DNA from: Blastocystis hominis
Lineage: Eukaryota > Sar > Bigyra > Opalinata > Blastocystidae
DNA length: 64,000 bases
Direction of reading: 5' to 3'
Assembly (NCBI RefSeq): GCF_000151665.1
Contig: NW_013171827.1
Span: forward strand, 579,066-643,065
Of this stretch, positions 30,890 through 41,433 are shown piece by piece. The notes under the pieces were generated by a model. That model saw only the letters and a list, made by a program, of their open reading frames with translations, made no database searches and was not told where the DNA came from. Position numbers and translations under genes: made by a program. The first letter of the stretch is position 1, and each line of letters opens with the position of its first letter.

Positions 30890-32703
30890 ATGATTTGTCG
30901 ATTGAAGCTCTTTCAACGTCAAATTCGGTCTTTTTCGACTGTGCTGCCTCGCTTGGTTGATAGTGTCTCTGGAGAACTGAAAGTCATTCAACAAAAGGGG
31001 AAAACGTTATCCTGGTACAGCTGTGGCCCAACGGTGTATGATTCTTCTCACGTTGGACACGCTCGGACATATGTGCAGATTGACTTATTGCAACGTATTC
31101 TATCGCGCCGGTTTGGGATGAACATCCACTCAGCAATGGGAATCACGAATATTGACGATAAGATTATAAACAAGTCAAGACAGACGATGATTCCGTGGCA
31201 AGAAATCGCGTCTCGCTATGAAGAAGAATTTATAAATGATATGCAGCGATTGAATGTGAAAATGCCCATGTCCGTTGTTCGAGTGAGCGATATGATTCCA
31301 GAAATTGTCGACTACATTCGCGTCCTTGAGGACAAGGGAATAGCATACAAAACATCTTCAGGGATCTATTTTGATACTCAATCCTCTCTCTACAAATATG
31401 AGAAACTGGTGCCTTCCATTTCAGACGTGGAGAGTCAGAGTCGTTTAGCGCAGGATCCAGAAAAGCGTCATCCGCGTGATTTTGCTCTGTGGAAGCGAGC
31501 CGATGACATCGATTATTCGTGGGATTCTCCGTGGGGTCGAGGTCGTCCGGGCTGGCACATCGAGTGCTCCGTGAACTGTCATTCGTTGTTCGGCGATCAT
31601 CTCGATGTGCATGCAGGAGGGATCGATCTGCGTTTTCCGCACCACTGCAACGAAATAGCGCAGTGTGAAGCTTATAGTGGTGGTGGTGGTGGTGCATGGT
31701 GTGACATGATGCTTCACATCGGCCACATGTTTGTCTTTCTCTGTTTTTTCAATCAATAGTTTTATTGAAGGTCGAAAAATGTCCAAGTCACTAAAAAACT
31801 TTATCACAATTGACCAGCTTCTTCAGACCTATTCTGCCAACGATTTCCGCATGTTCTGCATGCTGAATCATTACAGTGCGCGCATCCAGCTCGACGATAA
31901 TGGGCTGGTCGAGGCACAGCGTCAATGGAAAGCGCTCGAAGCTGTATGGAATTCGGTTTGTCGTTTGAATCGTAGTCGATTCATCGAGTCCAAACAGAGC
32001 TTTCGAAAGGAAGCCGTTTTGGTGATTCTGATTCGCGTGTGGTGAGGCGATGGCTGGAGAAATGGAACGAAACAAAAACCAAAATCGACGAGAGCTTGGC
32101 GAACGACAGCAACACACGGCAAGTCGTGTCCGAGACGCAGAATCTTCTCCATGAGATTGAGAAATGCTTGCTGGAGAATCGGCAGGCGCTTGCAGGTCGC
32201 GTGGCATCGCTGATAGCGAATGAGATGATCGATCTGTACACCGATCTGGGGTTCGTTTTTGACGCCAAACCAACGGAAATGAGAGATAAGGAGATGATCG
32301 ATGCGCTCTGCGAGTTTCGTTCTGCAGTCCGAACGATTTGTTTGAAAGACACGCACAGCGAGGTGAGTCGGGAAGTCCTTCAAGCCTGCGACGCGCTGCG
32401 TCAGAGCGCTTCGGATCGGTTTGGAATCACCATCATCGATGGGAAATCGGATGTCCGCTGGGTGGTGGGTCCGTTGCCAAAAAAGCAGCCGAAGAAAGCC
32501 AAGCAGGAGGGATTGAATCCGTCGGTGCCTCCCTCGGAGATGTTTCTGGGCAATTCCGAGTTTTCTGCGTTTGATAAGGAGGGAATTCCAACGCATGATA
32601 AGGACGGAAAGCCTCTGTCAGCTTCGCGGTTAAAGAAGTTGCGGAAGCAATATGCTACGCACAGTTTGATCCATTCGAAGTGGTTAGAACAAAAGAAAAG
32701 ATG
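30890..32703 (+). CDS. CARS: Cysteinyl-tRNA synthetase
   Basis: Charges tRNA-Cys. The N-terminal MICRLKLFQRQIRSFSTVLP looks like an organelle presequence, so one gene may serve the cytosol and the mitochondrion-related organelle. Motifs: WYSCGPTVYDSSHVGHART (HIGH box HVGH), NIDDKIINKS, WHIECSVNC with zinc ligands, HHCNEIAQ, then GRKMSKSLKNF (KMSKS). Introns are 31729-31759 (31 nt) and a 20-nt intron at 31956-31975 joining VWNS to SIHR. The C terminus is LKKLRKQYATHSLIHSKWLEQKKR. The reading frame has no stop before TGTTTGTT at 32704; cleavage after 32703 would make TG into TGA. If translated through, it would end at 32734. Confidence 0.93.
31956..31975 (+). other. 20-nt intron in CARS
   Basis: GTTTGTCGTTTGAATCGTAG. 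Removing it joins two otherwise incompatible frames, both clearly cysteinyl-tRNA synthetase. Confidence 0.8.
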
Positions 32704-33000
32704 TGTTTGTTTGTTGGTAGATACAACTCGATAGAGAAACGGTTCTTCTTTCTTTTCTGAGTATTACAGAAAGGGGAATCCTTGTGGAAAAGTGTTTGTT
32801 TGGTATTGAGATATTTCAATTACAATCATGTTATGCAGTACTACGATATGCATTTACTGATCATTGATTCATTTATACCAAGTGTTGTTTAGGATTTGAT
32901 TCTATATTCTATATTCTATAGGGTAAAAAACATCCACATTCGTTCATTTCTGATTGAAAACAAACAAATCGAATATTTAAAAATGTTTATATCATTCAAT

Positions 33001-34566
33001 TCAATCATTATAGGTTTTCGGACTTAATTCCAATTTACCAATTTCTCGGTGATCATCGGAATATACAGAATATATGATACTCGTATCTTTGTTACAAGTA
33101 ATTCGAACACGAACCATTTTGCGACCAAATTCTTCTTGTGCTTCTTTGACCTTAATCGTGCCTTCAATTCTCTCTTTTCCGTTGAATGATCGATATACAT
33201 CAATATCACTTCCGCTCAAATTGAAGTAACGAGTAATCGTAATAGGAATATCTACACCAGGATGTATGTCAATTTGCAGTTTAGAGTCGCTTTGTTCACT
33301 TTTCACTTTGAATCCTAAGCAACATTCAAGTGATTCGGAGACTTCATGATACCAATTGTTCACTTTGACGCGCATGGCTCCTTCAACGACAGTTGTGTGA
33401 GGATTATAGTCTCTGGTATTACTCACGGGAACTGATTTAAACAAATCCTTCAAATGGTTTTGGATGTGAGGAATCTTTGAAGAACCTCCAATCAAAATAA
33501 CACTAGAAATGTATTCCTTATCAATATGACTCTCGGCAAATAAACGCTTTAAAGCATTATCAATGCGTCTGATTACTTCACCATCTTCTAGTACACTGGC
33601 ATTGAATTCTTCGACATTTATTTCGACATCACAATTGCCTCCAATGTCAGTAAGTATAACAGGAACTCTATCTTCAGCGGATAATCGTTCTTTCGCATGA
33701 TGGCAAGAATCTAATAACTTATTATAGTTCTTTCTGTATTTCGGTGAATCAACGTCATCTCCCAATAAAGCTTCACCATTTTCGTTTTGGTATCTTTGTA
33801 ATACATATTTACAAAAGATTTCATCGATTTTGGTACCACCCAAGTTTGGATCACCACCTTGAGCTTTCACATCAAAATCGTCACCATTACGAACCATTAA
33901 TGTTAAATCCAAGGTACCTCCTCCAAAATCAAATACCATCACTATCTCACCTTCTTTTATACGCGGTTTCGCATTTGGGTCCGAAATGAAACGAATTCCA
34001 GCAGCAGTAGGTTCTTTCAAAAAATATAAAACATTCAAACCAGCTCGTTTCGCTGCTTCTCTCAAAGCTTTCTTACTAGTATCAAAGAAATAGTTAGGAA
34101 TTGTCATTACACAATCGCGAAACTCAGGATAACTGTCTAGCCTCGCTTCAGCCACCTTTTTGCACTTCTTGAGAATCTCTGTAACTACTTCAATAGGATA
34201 CACATTTCGAGTTTCCTTGTTTTTTCTAGCTCCATATGATACTTCAAAATACGGATTTTGATGTTCATCAAACTTGAGTGGACTATGAAATATTCCTTCA
34301 TCAATTTCACTATCTCCAAATTGCGATTTTACCTTTCCTAATATCCTTTTGACGCTATATACATAAGCCTTTGTTGATTGTGCAGTATCCACAATATCAG
34401 GTATATGTATTCCGTGTTTGTCAATCATTGCAACGGAGGGAATACAATAATAGTTCTCAGCAATGTCGACTGGATTGAGATAAGTTCCATTTTTATATAT
34501 ACACACTGCTGTATTCGATGTTCCGAAATCAATGGCAATACAATCCTCAGTCTTTGACGTACTCAT
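33001..34566 (-). CDS. Hsp70-like protein, copy A of a tandem array
   Basis: Intronless, 521 residues. Actin-fold ATPase of Hsp70 type: phosphate 1 (IAIDFGTSNTAVCIY), IPNYFFDTSKKALREAA, FLKEPTAAGI, phosphate 2 (VFDFGGGTLDLTL), QGGDPNLGGTKIDE, and adenosine motif (VILIGGSSKIPHIQNHL). A short beta substrate-binding region follows, with no helical lid and no EEVD. It is shorter than canonical Hsp70 (about 640). It belongs to a divergent, perhaps lineage-specific group rather than the cytosolic, ER or organelle chaperones. The flanks (about 100 nt on each side) are also duplicated at the other copies. Very AT-rich compared with most of the window. Confidence 0.87.
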   Translation of the reverse strand: MSTSKTEDCIAIDFGTSNTAVCIYKNGTYLNPVDIAENYYCIPSVAMIDKHGIHIPDIVDTAQSTKAYVYSVKRILGKVKSQFGDSEIDEGIFHSPLKFDEHQNPYFEVSYGARKNKETRNVYPIEVVTEILKKCKKVAEARLDSYPEFRDCVMTIPNYFFDTSKKALREAAKRAGLNVLYFLKEPTAAGIRFISDPNAKPRIKEGEIVMVFDFGGGTLDLTLMVRNGDDFDVKAQGGDPNLGGTKIDEIFCKYVLQRYQNENGEALLGDDVDSPKYRKNYNKLLDSCHHAKERLSAEDRVPVILTDIGGNCDVEINVEEFNASVLEDGEVIRRIDNALKRLFAESHIDKEYISSVILIGGSSKIPHIQNHLKDLFKSVPVSNTRDYNPHTTVVEGAMRVKVNNWYHEVSESLECCLGFKVKSEQSDSKLQIDIHPGVDIPITITRYFNLSGSDIDVYRSFNGKERIEGTIKVKEAQEEFGRKMVRVRITCNKDTSIIYSVYSDDHREIGKLELSPKTYND

Positions 34567-35521
34567 ATTGTTTTATGAAACATAATACATAATCTTTGAT
34601 TATCAAGAACCACTATGCACATCATTTAAACTGGTTAGATTGTATCACTATTATTATTGATTTCGATATATAATATATACCAATGCAATAGAAAATGAAT
34701 TGAAAACACATAATTCCAAAAACGATATGTACCATTAATATTGTTTAACATTTTTGATAATATACACTTATAATCAATATATATATATTAGTTAGTATAA
34801 ACTATGGCATACAATAATGTATGTTGCGTGTATATGATATTTCATTGCGTTGGTTGTTGTGTTTGTATATTATTGTCACAAATTGTGTGTGATACGTATG
34901 ATCTACTTATTATCAATCACTCTGTTTTATAGATATATAACAGATAATCGTATTATCTAATTGTTTTCCTAAATTAGGTTCGGATAATTCTTAAGCATAG
35001 TAAGAACTATTACTATATTACGAACAACATCGGAAAATACTTCGAAGTTTCGAGCATACATTTCAGTGGTAATTGCGACCCACATTTTATTTTCTATGTA
35101 CTTTTTCACACATCCATTCAACTAGTACTCGTAAAGCAGTCAATATCTAATTTATTCTACGTCTCAATGATTCGAGAATATGATATTTAGTGTATTGTTG
35201 TTTGAATCATATTATGTCCAGCGAATCTCGAATTAATACAAGACTGCATACTATTTTGTAAGATTCATGGATATTTCGGTTGTTAAAGTCAGAAATTTTA
35301 ACCATCATATGGATTCTCTTTAGAATGATCTAAAATACTTAGCAATATTATCATACTCATTTATGGATCATCGATTTAATCATACTTTGTTTTGCCTTGG
35401 ATTTGATTCTATATTCTATATTCTATATTCTATATTCTATAGGGTAAAAACCATCCACATTCGCCCATTTCTGATTATAGACAAACAAATCGAATATCCA
35501 AAAATGTTTGTATCATTCAAT
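34567..35521. other. AT-rich spacer between Hsp70-like copies A and B
   Basis: Holds the 5' flank of copy A (34567-34720, closely matching 38830-38960 before copy C) and the 3' flank of copy B. The latter includes ATTCTAT repeats and a GGGTAAAA block at 35400-35520 that recurs at 32895-33000. No gene seen. Confidence 0.7.
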
Positions 35522-37120
35522 TCAATCATTATAGGTTTTCGGACTTAATTCCAATTTACCGATTTCTCGGTGATCATCGGAATATACAGAATATATGATA
35601 CTCGTATCTTTGTTACAAGTAATTTTCACCCTAATCTTTTGTTGACCAAATTCTTCTTGTGCTTCTTTGACCTTTATCGTACCTTCAATTCTCTCTTTTC
35701 CGTTGAATGATCGATATACATCAATATCACTTCCGCTCAAATTGAAGTAATCTTCTATAGTAAAAGGAATTCTCAGACCTGGATATAAATCGATCCGAAT
35801 CTCGGAATTGTTATGCCCATCGCTCACTTTGAATCCTAAGCAACATTCAAGTGATTCGGAGACTTCATGATACCAATTGTTCACTTTGACGCGCATGGCT
35901 CCTTCAACGACAGTTGTGTGAGGATTATAGTCTCTGGTATTACTCACGGGAACTGATTTAAACAAATCCTTCAAATGGTTTTGGATGTGAGGAATCTTTG
36001 AAGAACCTCCAATCATAATAACATAAGAAATGTGCTCTTTATCATAGCGATTCTCAAAGAATAAATCATTGATCGCTCTATCAATGCGTCTGATTATTTC
36101 ACCATCTATAAGTATACAGGCATTGAATTCTTCGACAGTTATTTCGATATCCTTGTTTGTTTCTACATCGTCATTATCTATAAAGTCGGAAATGAAAATA
36201 GTAGCTTTATTTTGAGTAGACAACTGTTCTTTGGCTTGACGGCAGAATTCCAATAGTTTAGGATAACATCTCTTATATCTTTAAACCCACTTCTCCTAAT
36301 GAATTTTCACCGTTGCTTTTTTGTAATACATATTTACAAAAGATTTCATCGATTTTGGTACCACCCAAGTTTGGATCACCGCCTTGAGCTTTCACATCAA
36401 AATCATTACCATTACGAACCATTAATGTTAAATCTAAGGTACCTCCTCCAAAATCAAATACCATCACTATTTCTCCTTCTTTTATACCTAAGTCTATTAC
36501 TTTCTTCTCTTTTCCATTCATTATTTCCCCTTTATCTTCTAAACAACAAATTCCAGAAGCAGTTGGTTCTTTCAAAAAATACAAAACATTCAAACCAGCT
36601 CGTTTTGCTGCTTCTCTCAAAGCTTTCTTACTGGGATCAAAGAAATAGTTAGGAATTGTCATTACACAATCGCGAAACTCAGGGCTAGTGTCCAACAAAT
36701 TATCAGCTTCCTCTTTACACCTTTTGAGAATCTCTGTAACTACTTCAATAGGATACACATTTCGAGTTTCCTTACTCTTCTTAACTCTATATGATACTTC
36801 AAAATACGGATTTTGATGTTCATCAAACTTGAGTGGACTATTGAACATTCTCTCATCAATTTCACTATCTTCAAATTGCGATTCCACTTTTCCTAATATT
36901 CGTTTGACGTTATAAACAAATCCGTTCTTTACTTGCGTTTGATTTACTATGTCAGGAATAATAATACTATGCTTGTCAACTACAGCAACGGAGGGAATGC
37001 AATAATAATTCTCAACAGTGTAAACAGGATTGAGATACTTTCCATTTTATATGTATACACTGCTGTATTCGATGTACCAAAATCAATGGCAATACATTCT
37101 TCCGTTTTAATCGAATCCAT
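35522..37120 (-). pseudogene. Hsp70-like gene, copy B, frameshifted
   Basis: The same family as copies A and C, starting MDSIKTEECIAIDFGTSNTAV at 37120. Compared with A, one A is missing in a run near 37050. Compared with C, two bases are missing near 36285. This leaves open stretches 36273-36930 and 35522-36253. Otherwise the motifs are intact. Its N-terminal half carries the C-like insertion (EIMNGKEKKVIDLGIKEGE), while its C-terminal half is nearly identical to A, so it is a mosaic. Both breaks could be assembly errors, since they lie in homopolymer or dinucleotide-rich DNA, but two in one copy favours a pseudogene. Confidence 0.72.
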
Positions 37121-37218
37121 ATATATTATTTTTGAGGTTTAACTAAGAAAAATAGATAATCATAAAACAACTATACATGCTATAAACTGGTTATAGTTCT
37201 GTTATGGTTTTATGGACC

Positions 37219-38829
37219 TTAACAATTCGTGTGTACCATTTCTAAAGGATTGGAACAAACAGAAAAGACTAAAGATAAATCTAAAGTTCCGATTTCTTTT
37301 CGTTTACGATCCAACACAGTATAAGTAACACTTGTATCGTTTGTACACGTCACTCTGATTTGAACTGTTTGACCTGTTCTTATTCCCATTTCATAAGCGG
37401 CTTGTAGATCGATTACACCTTCTATACGCCATTTTCCATTGACCTTGCGATGAACCTTTATCTTGTTATCATCCCTATTATTATAGAACGTGAAATACCT
37501 GATCGTTGAACAAGGAAGACGGATTCCGGGATAGAAGTGCTCGCTCATTTCTTTGTTGACCTCGAATCCAAGTGAATCTTCGAATACTTCTTCAACATTA
37601 TATTCATTCACTAAATGACGCATGGCTCCTTCGACAACGACTGTGTGAGGACTATGACTCCTGTGAACTTTGGCATTTGGAATCCACTGTCTAATATAGT
37701 TGTGAATAAAGGGAATCTTAGAAGAACCACCCACCAAAATAACATGCTTTATCTGATCGATATTTCTCTTAAAGATATCATTCTCCAGTACTGTATCAAT
37801 ACGAGACTCAATTTTCTTCATTACATTGCCATTGAATTCTTTAACTGTAATGGACATATCATCAAGTTCCACATTGAAATCACCTAAAGGAATATCAAAC
37901 CTTAAACTGGAAGATAGTTGTTCTTTACAGTCACGACACAAATCCAACAACTTTGCATACTTTCTCTTGTATCTCTTTGAACCAACGTCATTTCCTAATA
38001 AATCTTCACCATATTGATTTTGGTAGCTTTGTAATACATATTTACAAAAGATTTCATCAATCTTATCTCCACCCAAACTCGGATCACCACCTTGAGCTTT
38101 CACATCAAAATCGTCACCATTACGAACCATTAATGTTAAATCCAAGGTACCTCCTCCAAAATCAAATACCATTACCATTTCTCCTTCTTTTATACCTAAG
38201 TCTATTACTTTCTCCTCATTTCCATTCATTATTTCCTCTTTATCTTCTAAACAACAAATTCCAGCAGCAGTAGGTTCTTTCAAAAAATACAAAACATTCA
38301 AACCAGCTCGTTTTGCTGCTTCTCTCAAAGCTTTCTTACTAGTATCAAAGAAATAGTTAGGAATTGTCATTACGCAATTGCGGACATCAAGACGACTGTC
38401 TAGCTTTGCTTCAGCCACCTCTTTGCATTTCTTGAGAATCTCTGTTGCTACTTCAATAGGATAAACATTTCGAGATCCTGCCAAATTTCCAGCTCCATAT
38501 GATACTTCAAAATACGGATTTTGGGGATCATCGAAATTGATGGGACTGTGGAACACTTCTTCACCAATTTCACTCTCTTCAAATTGATGCTTATTTTTTC
38601 CCAGTATTCGTTTGACGTTATATATGTACCCTTTTGAAGGGAGAGATTTGACCAATTTATCACTAACAGTTATTCCTCTTTTATCAATCACTGCAATAGA
38701 TGGAATACAAAAGTTAGTTTCAACAGTATATACAGGATTACAATACTTCCCATAAACATACACACAAACTGCTGTATTTGATGAACCAAAATCAATGGCA
38801 ATACAATCCTCAGGTTTTACCTTTCTCAT
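37219..38829 (-). CDS. Hsp70-like protein, copy C of a tandem array
   Basis: Intronless, 536 residues. Motifs CIAIDFGSSNTAVCVY, VMTIPNYFFDTSKKAL, KEPTAAGICCLEDKEE, VFDFGGGTLDLTL, HVILVGGSSKIPFIHNY. Compared with A it has an extra GNEEKVIDLG loop before phosphate 2 and a diverged C-terminal beta region (TIRYFTFYNNRDD). It ends VFSVCSNPLEMVHTNC, unlike A and B, which end LELSPKTYND. The last 14 residues may come from loss of the original stop. Lid and EEVD are absent. A stress or secretory role cannot be read from the sequence. Confidence 0.86.
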   Translation of the reverse strand: MRKVKPEDCIAIDFGSSNTAVCVYVYGKYCNPVYTVETNFCIPSIAVIDKRGITVSDKLVKSLPSKGYIYNVKRILGKNKHQFEESEIGEEVFHSPINFDDPQNPYFEVSYGAGNLAGSRNVYPIEVATEILKKCKEVAEAKLDSRLDVRNCVMTIPNYFFDTSKKALREAAKRAGLNVLYFLKEPTAAGICCLEDKEEIMNGNEEKVIDLGIKEGEMVMVFDFGGGTLDLTLMVRNGDDFDVKAQGGDPSLGGDKIDEIFCKYVLQSYQNQYGEDLLGNDVGSKRYKRKYAKLLDLCRDCKEQLSSSLRFDIPLGDFNVELDDMSITVKEFNGNVMKKIESRIDTVLENDIFKRNIDQIKHVILVGGSSKIPFIHNYIRQWIPNAKVHRSHSPHTVVVEGAMRHLVNEYNVEEVFEDSLGFEVNKEMSEHFYPGIRLPCSTIRYFTFYNNRDDNKIKVHRKVNGKWRIEGVIDLQAAYEMGIRTGQTVQIRVTCTNDTSVTYTVLDRKRKEIGTLDLSLVFSVCSNPLEMVHTNC

Positions 38830-39686
38830 TTTTTTTATGAAATCAATACCAAATCTTTAATTATCAAGAACCACTGTGCATACAATTTAAACTGGTTAGC
38901 TTGAATTATCACTATTATTATTGATTTCGATATATAATATATACCAGTGTTATAGAAAGTGAATTGAAAACATAAATATCTGAAATGTTATTTTATGTTG
39001 TTAGTGTTAACCACATTCGACAAACGGCAATTAGTAGTATCATATTGTTAAGCAATTGTACATCGTTGTGTACCATGTATCTATAATAATCTATGAGTTG
39101 CTTGTTGTGTTCTTTTATCACAGACTTTATGTAATTCGCATGATCTACCGATTGTAAATCATTCCTATTCATAAGTCCTTGAAGAAATAATCGGAAATAA
39201 TATTTTGGTATTCCAAATTACGTTCAGATTTCTGCAGAGCATAGTAAATGAAATTCTTTTTATTGTAAAGAACATACATATTTAGATATCATCCGAAGTG
39301 CCTAACTCACATTCACATACAAAGATCAATATCTATACACATTTCAGTATCTCCTCATTTTTGCACTTTGTTACTCACACATTAATTTAAGATGACTAGA
39401 GTATTACCAAAATACCTATCAATATCTGATGTTATTCAATATCGAAGTCGTTCAAACAGTGAAAACATATTGTCCTGTATTATGCAATTGAAGAACGAAA
39501 TAATCACGAATCATATATTCAAATCAATATACTTGCTTCATGGATACTTCGATTTCCAGAATGGAATCATTCGAATCACCTCATCCACTCTACATTGACT
39601 CATGAATCATTGAATTCTCCCTCCTCCCAATCGTACATTCCTCCCACCATTCTCCTCTCTCTCTCTCCCCACTTCCTCGCATTTCC
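38830..39686. other. AT-rich 5' flank of the Hsp70-like array
   Basis: The first 130 nt repeat the region upstream of copy A. The remainder is AT-rich with short ORFs that lack any domain, splice or start support. Confidence 0.6.
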
Positions 39687-39700
39687 AACAAACAACCCAC

Positions 39701-40742
39701 CAATACAACTTAATCAACTCATCCGACACCGACGGCGGTGCCAGCACGCCCAAATCCGTCACCAAAAACGTAATATACTCAGGCGGCAAATAATCACACC
39801 TCGCCGCCCCGAACTCCACGCCTTCATCCAGCTCCTTCGGCCTCGCTTTCTCGCTAATCTGCCGATCTGCTTCCGACACCGGCACGCTTTTCTGGTTCAG
39901 CGGGTAGATTCGCGCGAATTTGTACGACTCCACGGCGATATACACGGGCACGTTGAACGTTTTAGCGAGCACGCCCACTTGCAAAGAACCCAATTTGTTG
40001 ATTACGCCGCCGGTTTCCACGACCACTTCCGCGCCCATCAGAACCAGCTGCACGGTGTGCATGAAGTAGCCCACTCCCGAATCGGGGATGAGCGTGGTGC
40101 GGATGCCTTTTTGCTGAAGATCGTTGGCGAATTGAATGCTGGAATGAGTTAAAAATCATATATAAGAAATAGCTTACCCTTCACGCGTTAGACCGCCCGC
40201 TGTGACGATGATGTGGAGACGCTTGTAGTCGCTGCAGGAGAAGAGGAGCTCTTTGACCACACGAGACACACCGTGAGTTAGAATGGTCTACCATGAGATG
40301 AGAGTAAAAAACCTACCATGCCGTCGCGGATGAATTGTTTACCGATGCTGCTGATAAATTGACGACTTTTAAGAGAGTAATCGACGAGGGCTTGCGAACG
40401 ATGTGATACCGAGGAAAACATGTTGCTCTGCTCGTCTTGGTCGATTCCACGGGTAATGTTGTAATAGTAGATATCAAAACCACTGAGTAAATTGGTTCGA
40501 CCAATAGAACCCTTCGTCGATTCCAGAGCACTGTTACTCAGCAGCTTCTCTTTCACTTCTCCCAGAGAATCGACGAGTTCAACCACTGTGCCAGGAGGAT
40601 TGTTACGCAAATACTGATCCAATGTCTAGTTGGTACTAAAATGTGCTTCTCATACCAAAATCGCAACGACTGGGACGGACAATTGCGGATCCTTTAACTT
40701 CTCATTGAAGTAGGAAACAACTACGCACTGATCACTTTCCAT
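39701..40742 (-). CDS. EIF2B1: Translation initiation factor eIF2B subunit alpha
   Basis: Regulatory subunit of the eIF2 guanine-nucleotide exchange factor. MESDQCVVVSYFNEKL, a 30-nt intron, then TLDQYLRNNPPGTVVELV; further introns near 40290-40317 and 40141-40178. Conserved core: FIRDGMTILTHGVSRVV, IVTAGGLTREG, TTLIPDSGVGYFM, VLMGAEVVVETGGVINKLG, YIAVESYKFARIYPLNQ, TDLGVLAPPSVSDELIKLY. There is no encoded stop. After KLY the frame reads straight into minus TGTTTGTT (39687-39694). Cleavage after 39701 turns TG into TGA (or one base earlier T into TAA), giving the normal family C terminus. It shares a 102-bp divergent promoter with the Ask1-like gene. Confidence 0.92.
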
Positions 40743-40844
40743 CAAATGTTACTATCAAAACTCATTTTATATTGGAAAGAAAGAGAGTTCTCTAGAAGAG
40801 AGAGGAATTGTGGGATCCCACAATCTCTGGGAGGTGAATTCAAA

Positions 40845-41420
40845 ATGAATCCGGCAGATGAAGTAATAACGCGCTGCCTGGAGGAGATTGATGCAAACTT
40901 TGTGAAGGCGATCGATATCGTGACATCCATGAACAAAACGATCAAAAACATATCTACAAATATGAAAGAGCTGGACGCCTGCTCCCAAGTAGAATTCGAC
41001 TATTCTTTTTTCGAGTATAGAACTGGATTACCTTTTTCAATCTGTGTGGAGGACCTGCGCGAGATGGAGCTGGCGCTGTATTTGTTTTTGTATCAGTATG
41101 ACATATAGCGAGAGTCTATCGGTACATTGGTTCTGACGGAAGACGAGAATGCGACAGATATTAGAACTCCGTCTTCTGCACTCAACGAAGAGAATTCCGA
41201 TTCCTTCCTGAAGTACATGTCTCCCCCTCGCACTACCCGCATATATAAAGTATGCTCCTCTGACCGTTTTCGTAACTATTTCTAGCCGCTCAACACTCCT
41301 GGCCGAGATCGTGAGACATCCGCCATGGACACGTCCACGTCTTCGTACTACGGCTACTCGCCTCCACAAACCCCTCTCTTAAAGCGTCGAAAGACGGACG
41401 ACCCTTCCCTTGTTTGTTGA
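40845..41420 (+). CDS. Candidate DASH/DAM1 complex subunit Ask1
   Basis: ASK1 couples kinetochores to microtubule ends. Introns 40989-41020, 41078-41108 and 41250-41285. The N terminus CLEEIDANFVKAIDIVTSM ... ACSQNWITFFN matches the Ask1 pattern (E-I-D-x-N-F-x-x-x-x-x-I-V-T, later W-x-x-F-F). The rest is disordered, with SP/TP sites (MSPPRTTR, LNTPGRD, YSPPQTPLLKRRK), the kind of CDK sites found in fungal Ask1. About 174 residues. The encoded TGA (41418-41420) lies within TGTTTGTTGA, so mRNA cleavage probably occurs earlier: T at 41406 plus poly(A) gives TAA after KTDDP. The family call rests on a short N-terminal match and is moderate. Confidence 0.62.
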
Positions 41421-41427
41421 ACAAACA
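41411..41427. terminator. Palindromic bidirectional TGTTTGTT poly(A) motif
   Basis: TGTTTGTTGAACAAACA: a plus-strand TGTTTGTT for the Ask1-like gene and a minus-strand one for the cold-shock-domain gene, overlapping in one near-perfect palindrome. The minus gene's TAA lies seven bases away. Confidence 0.75.
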
Positions 41428-41433
41428 TCTCCA

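Noticed and set aside
39392-39598. 68-codon ORF upstream of eIF2B alpha
   Set aside because: No homology, splice or motif support; AT-rich spacer.
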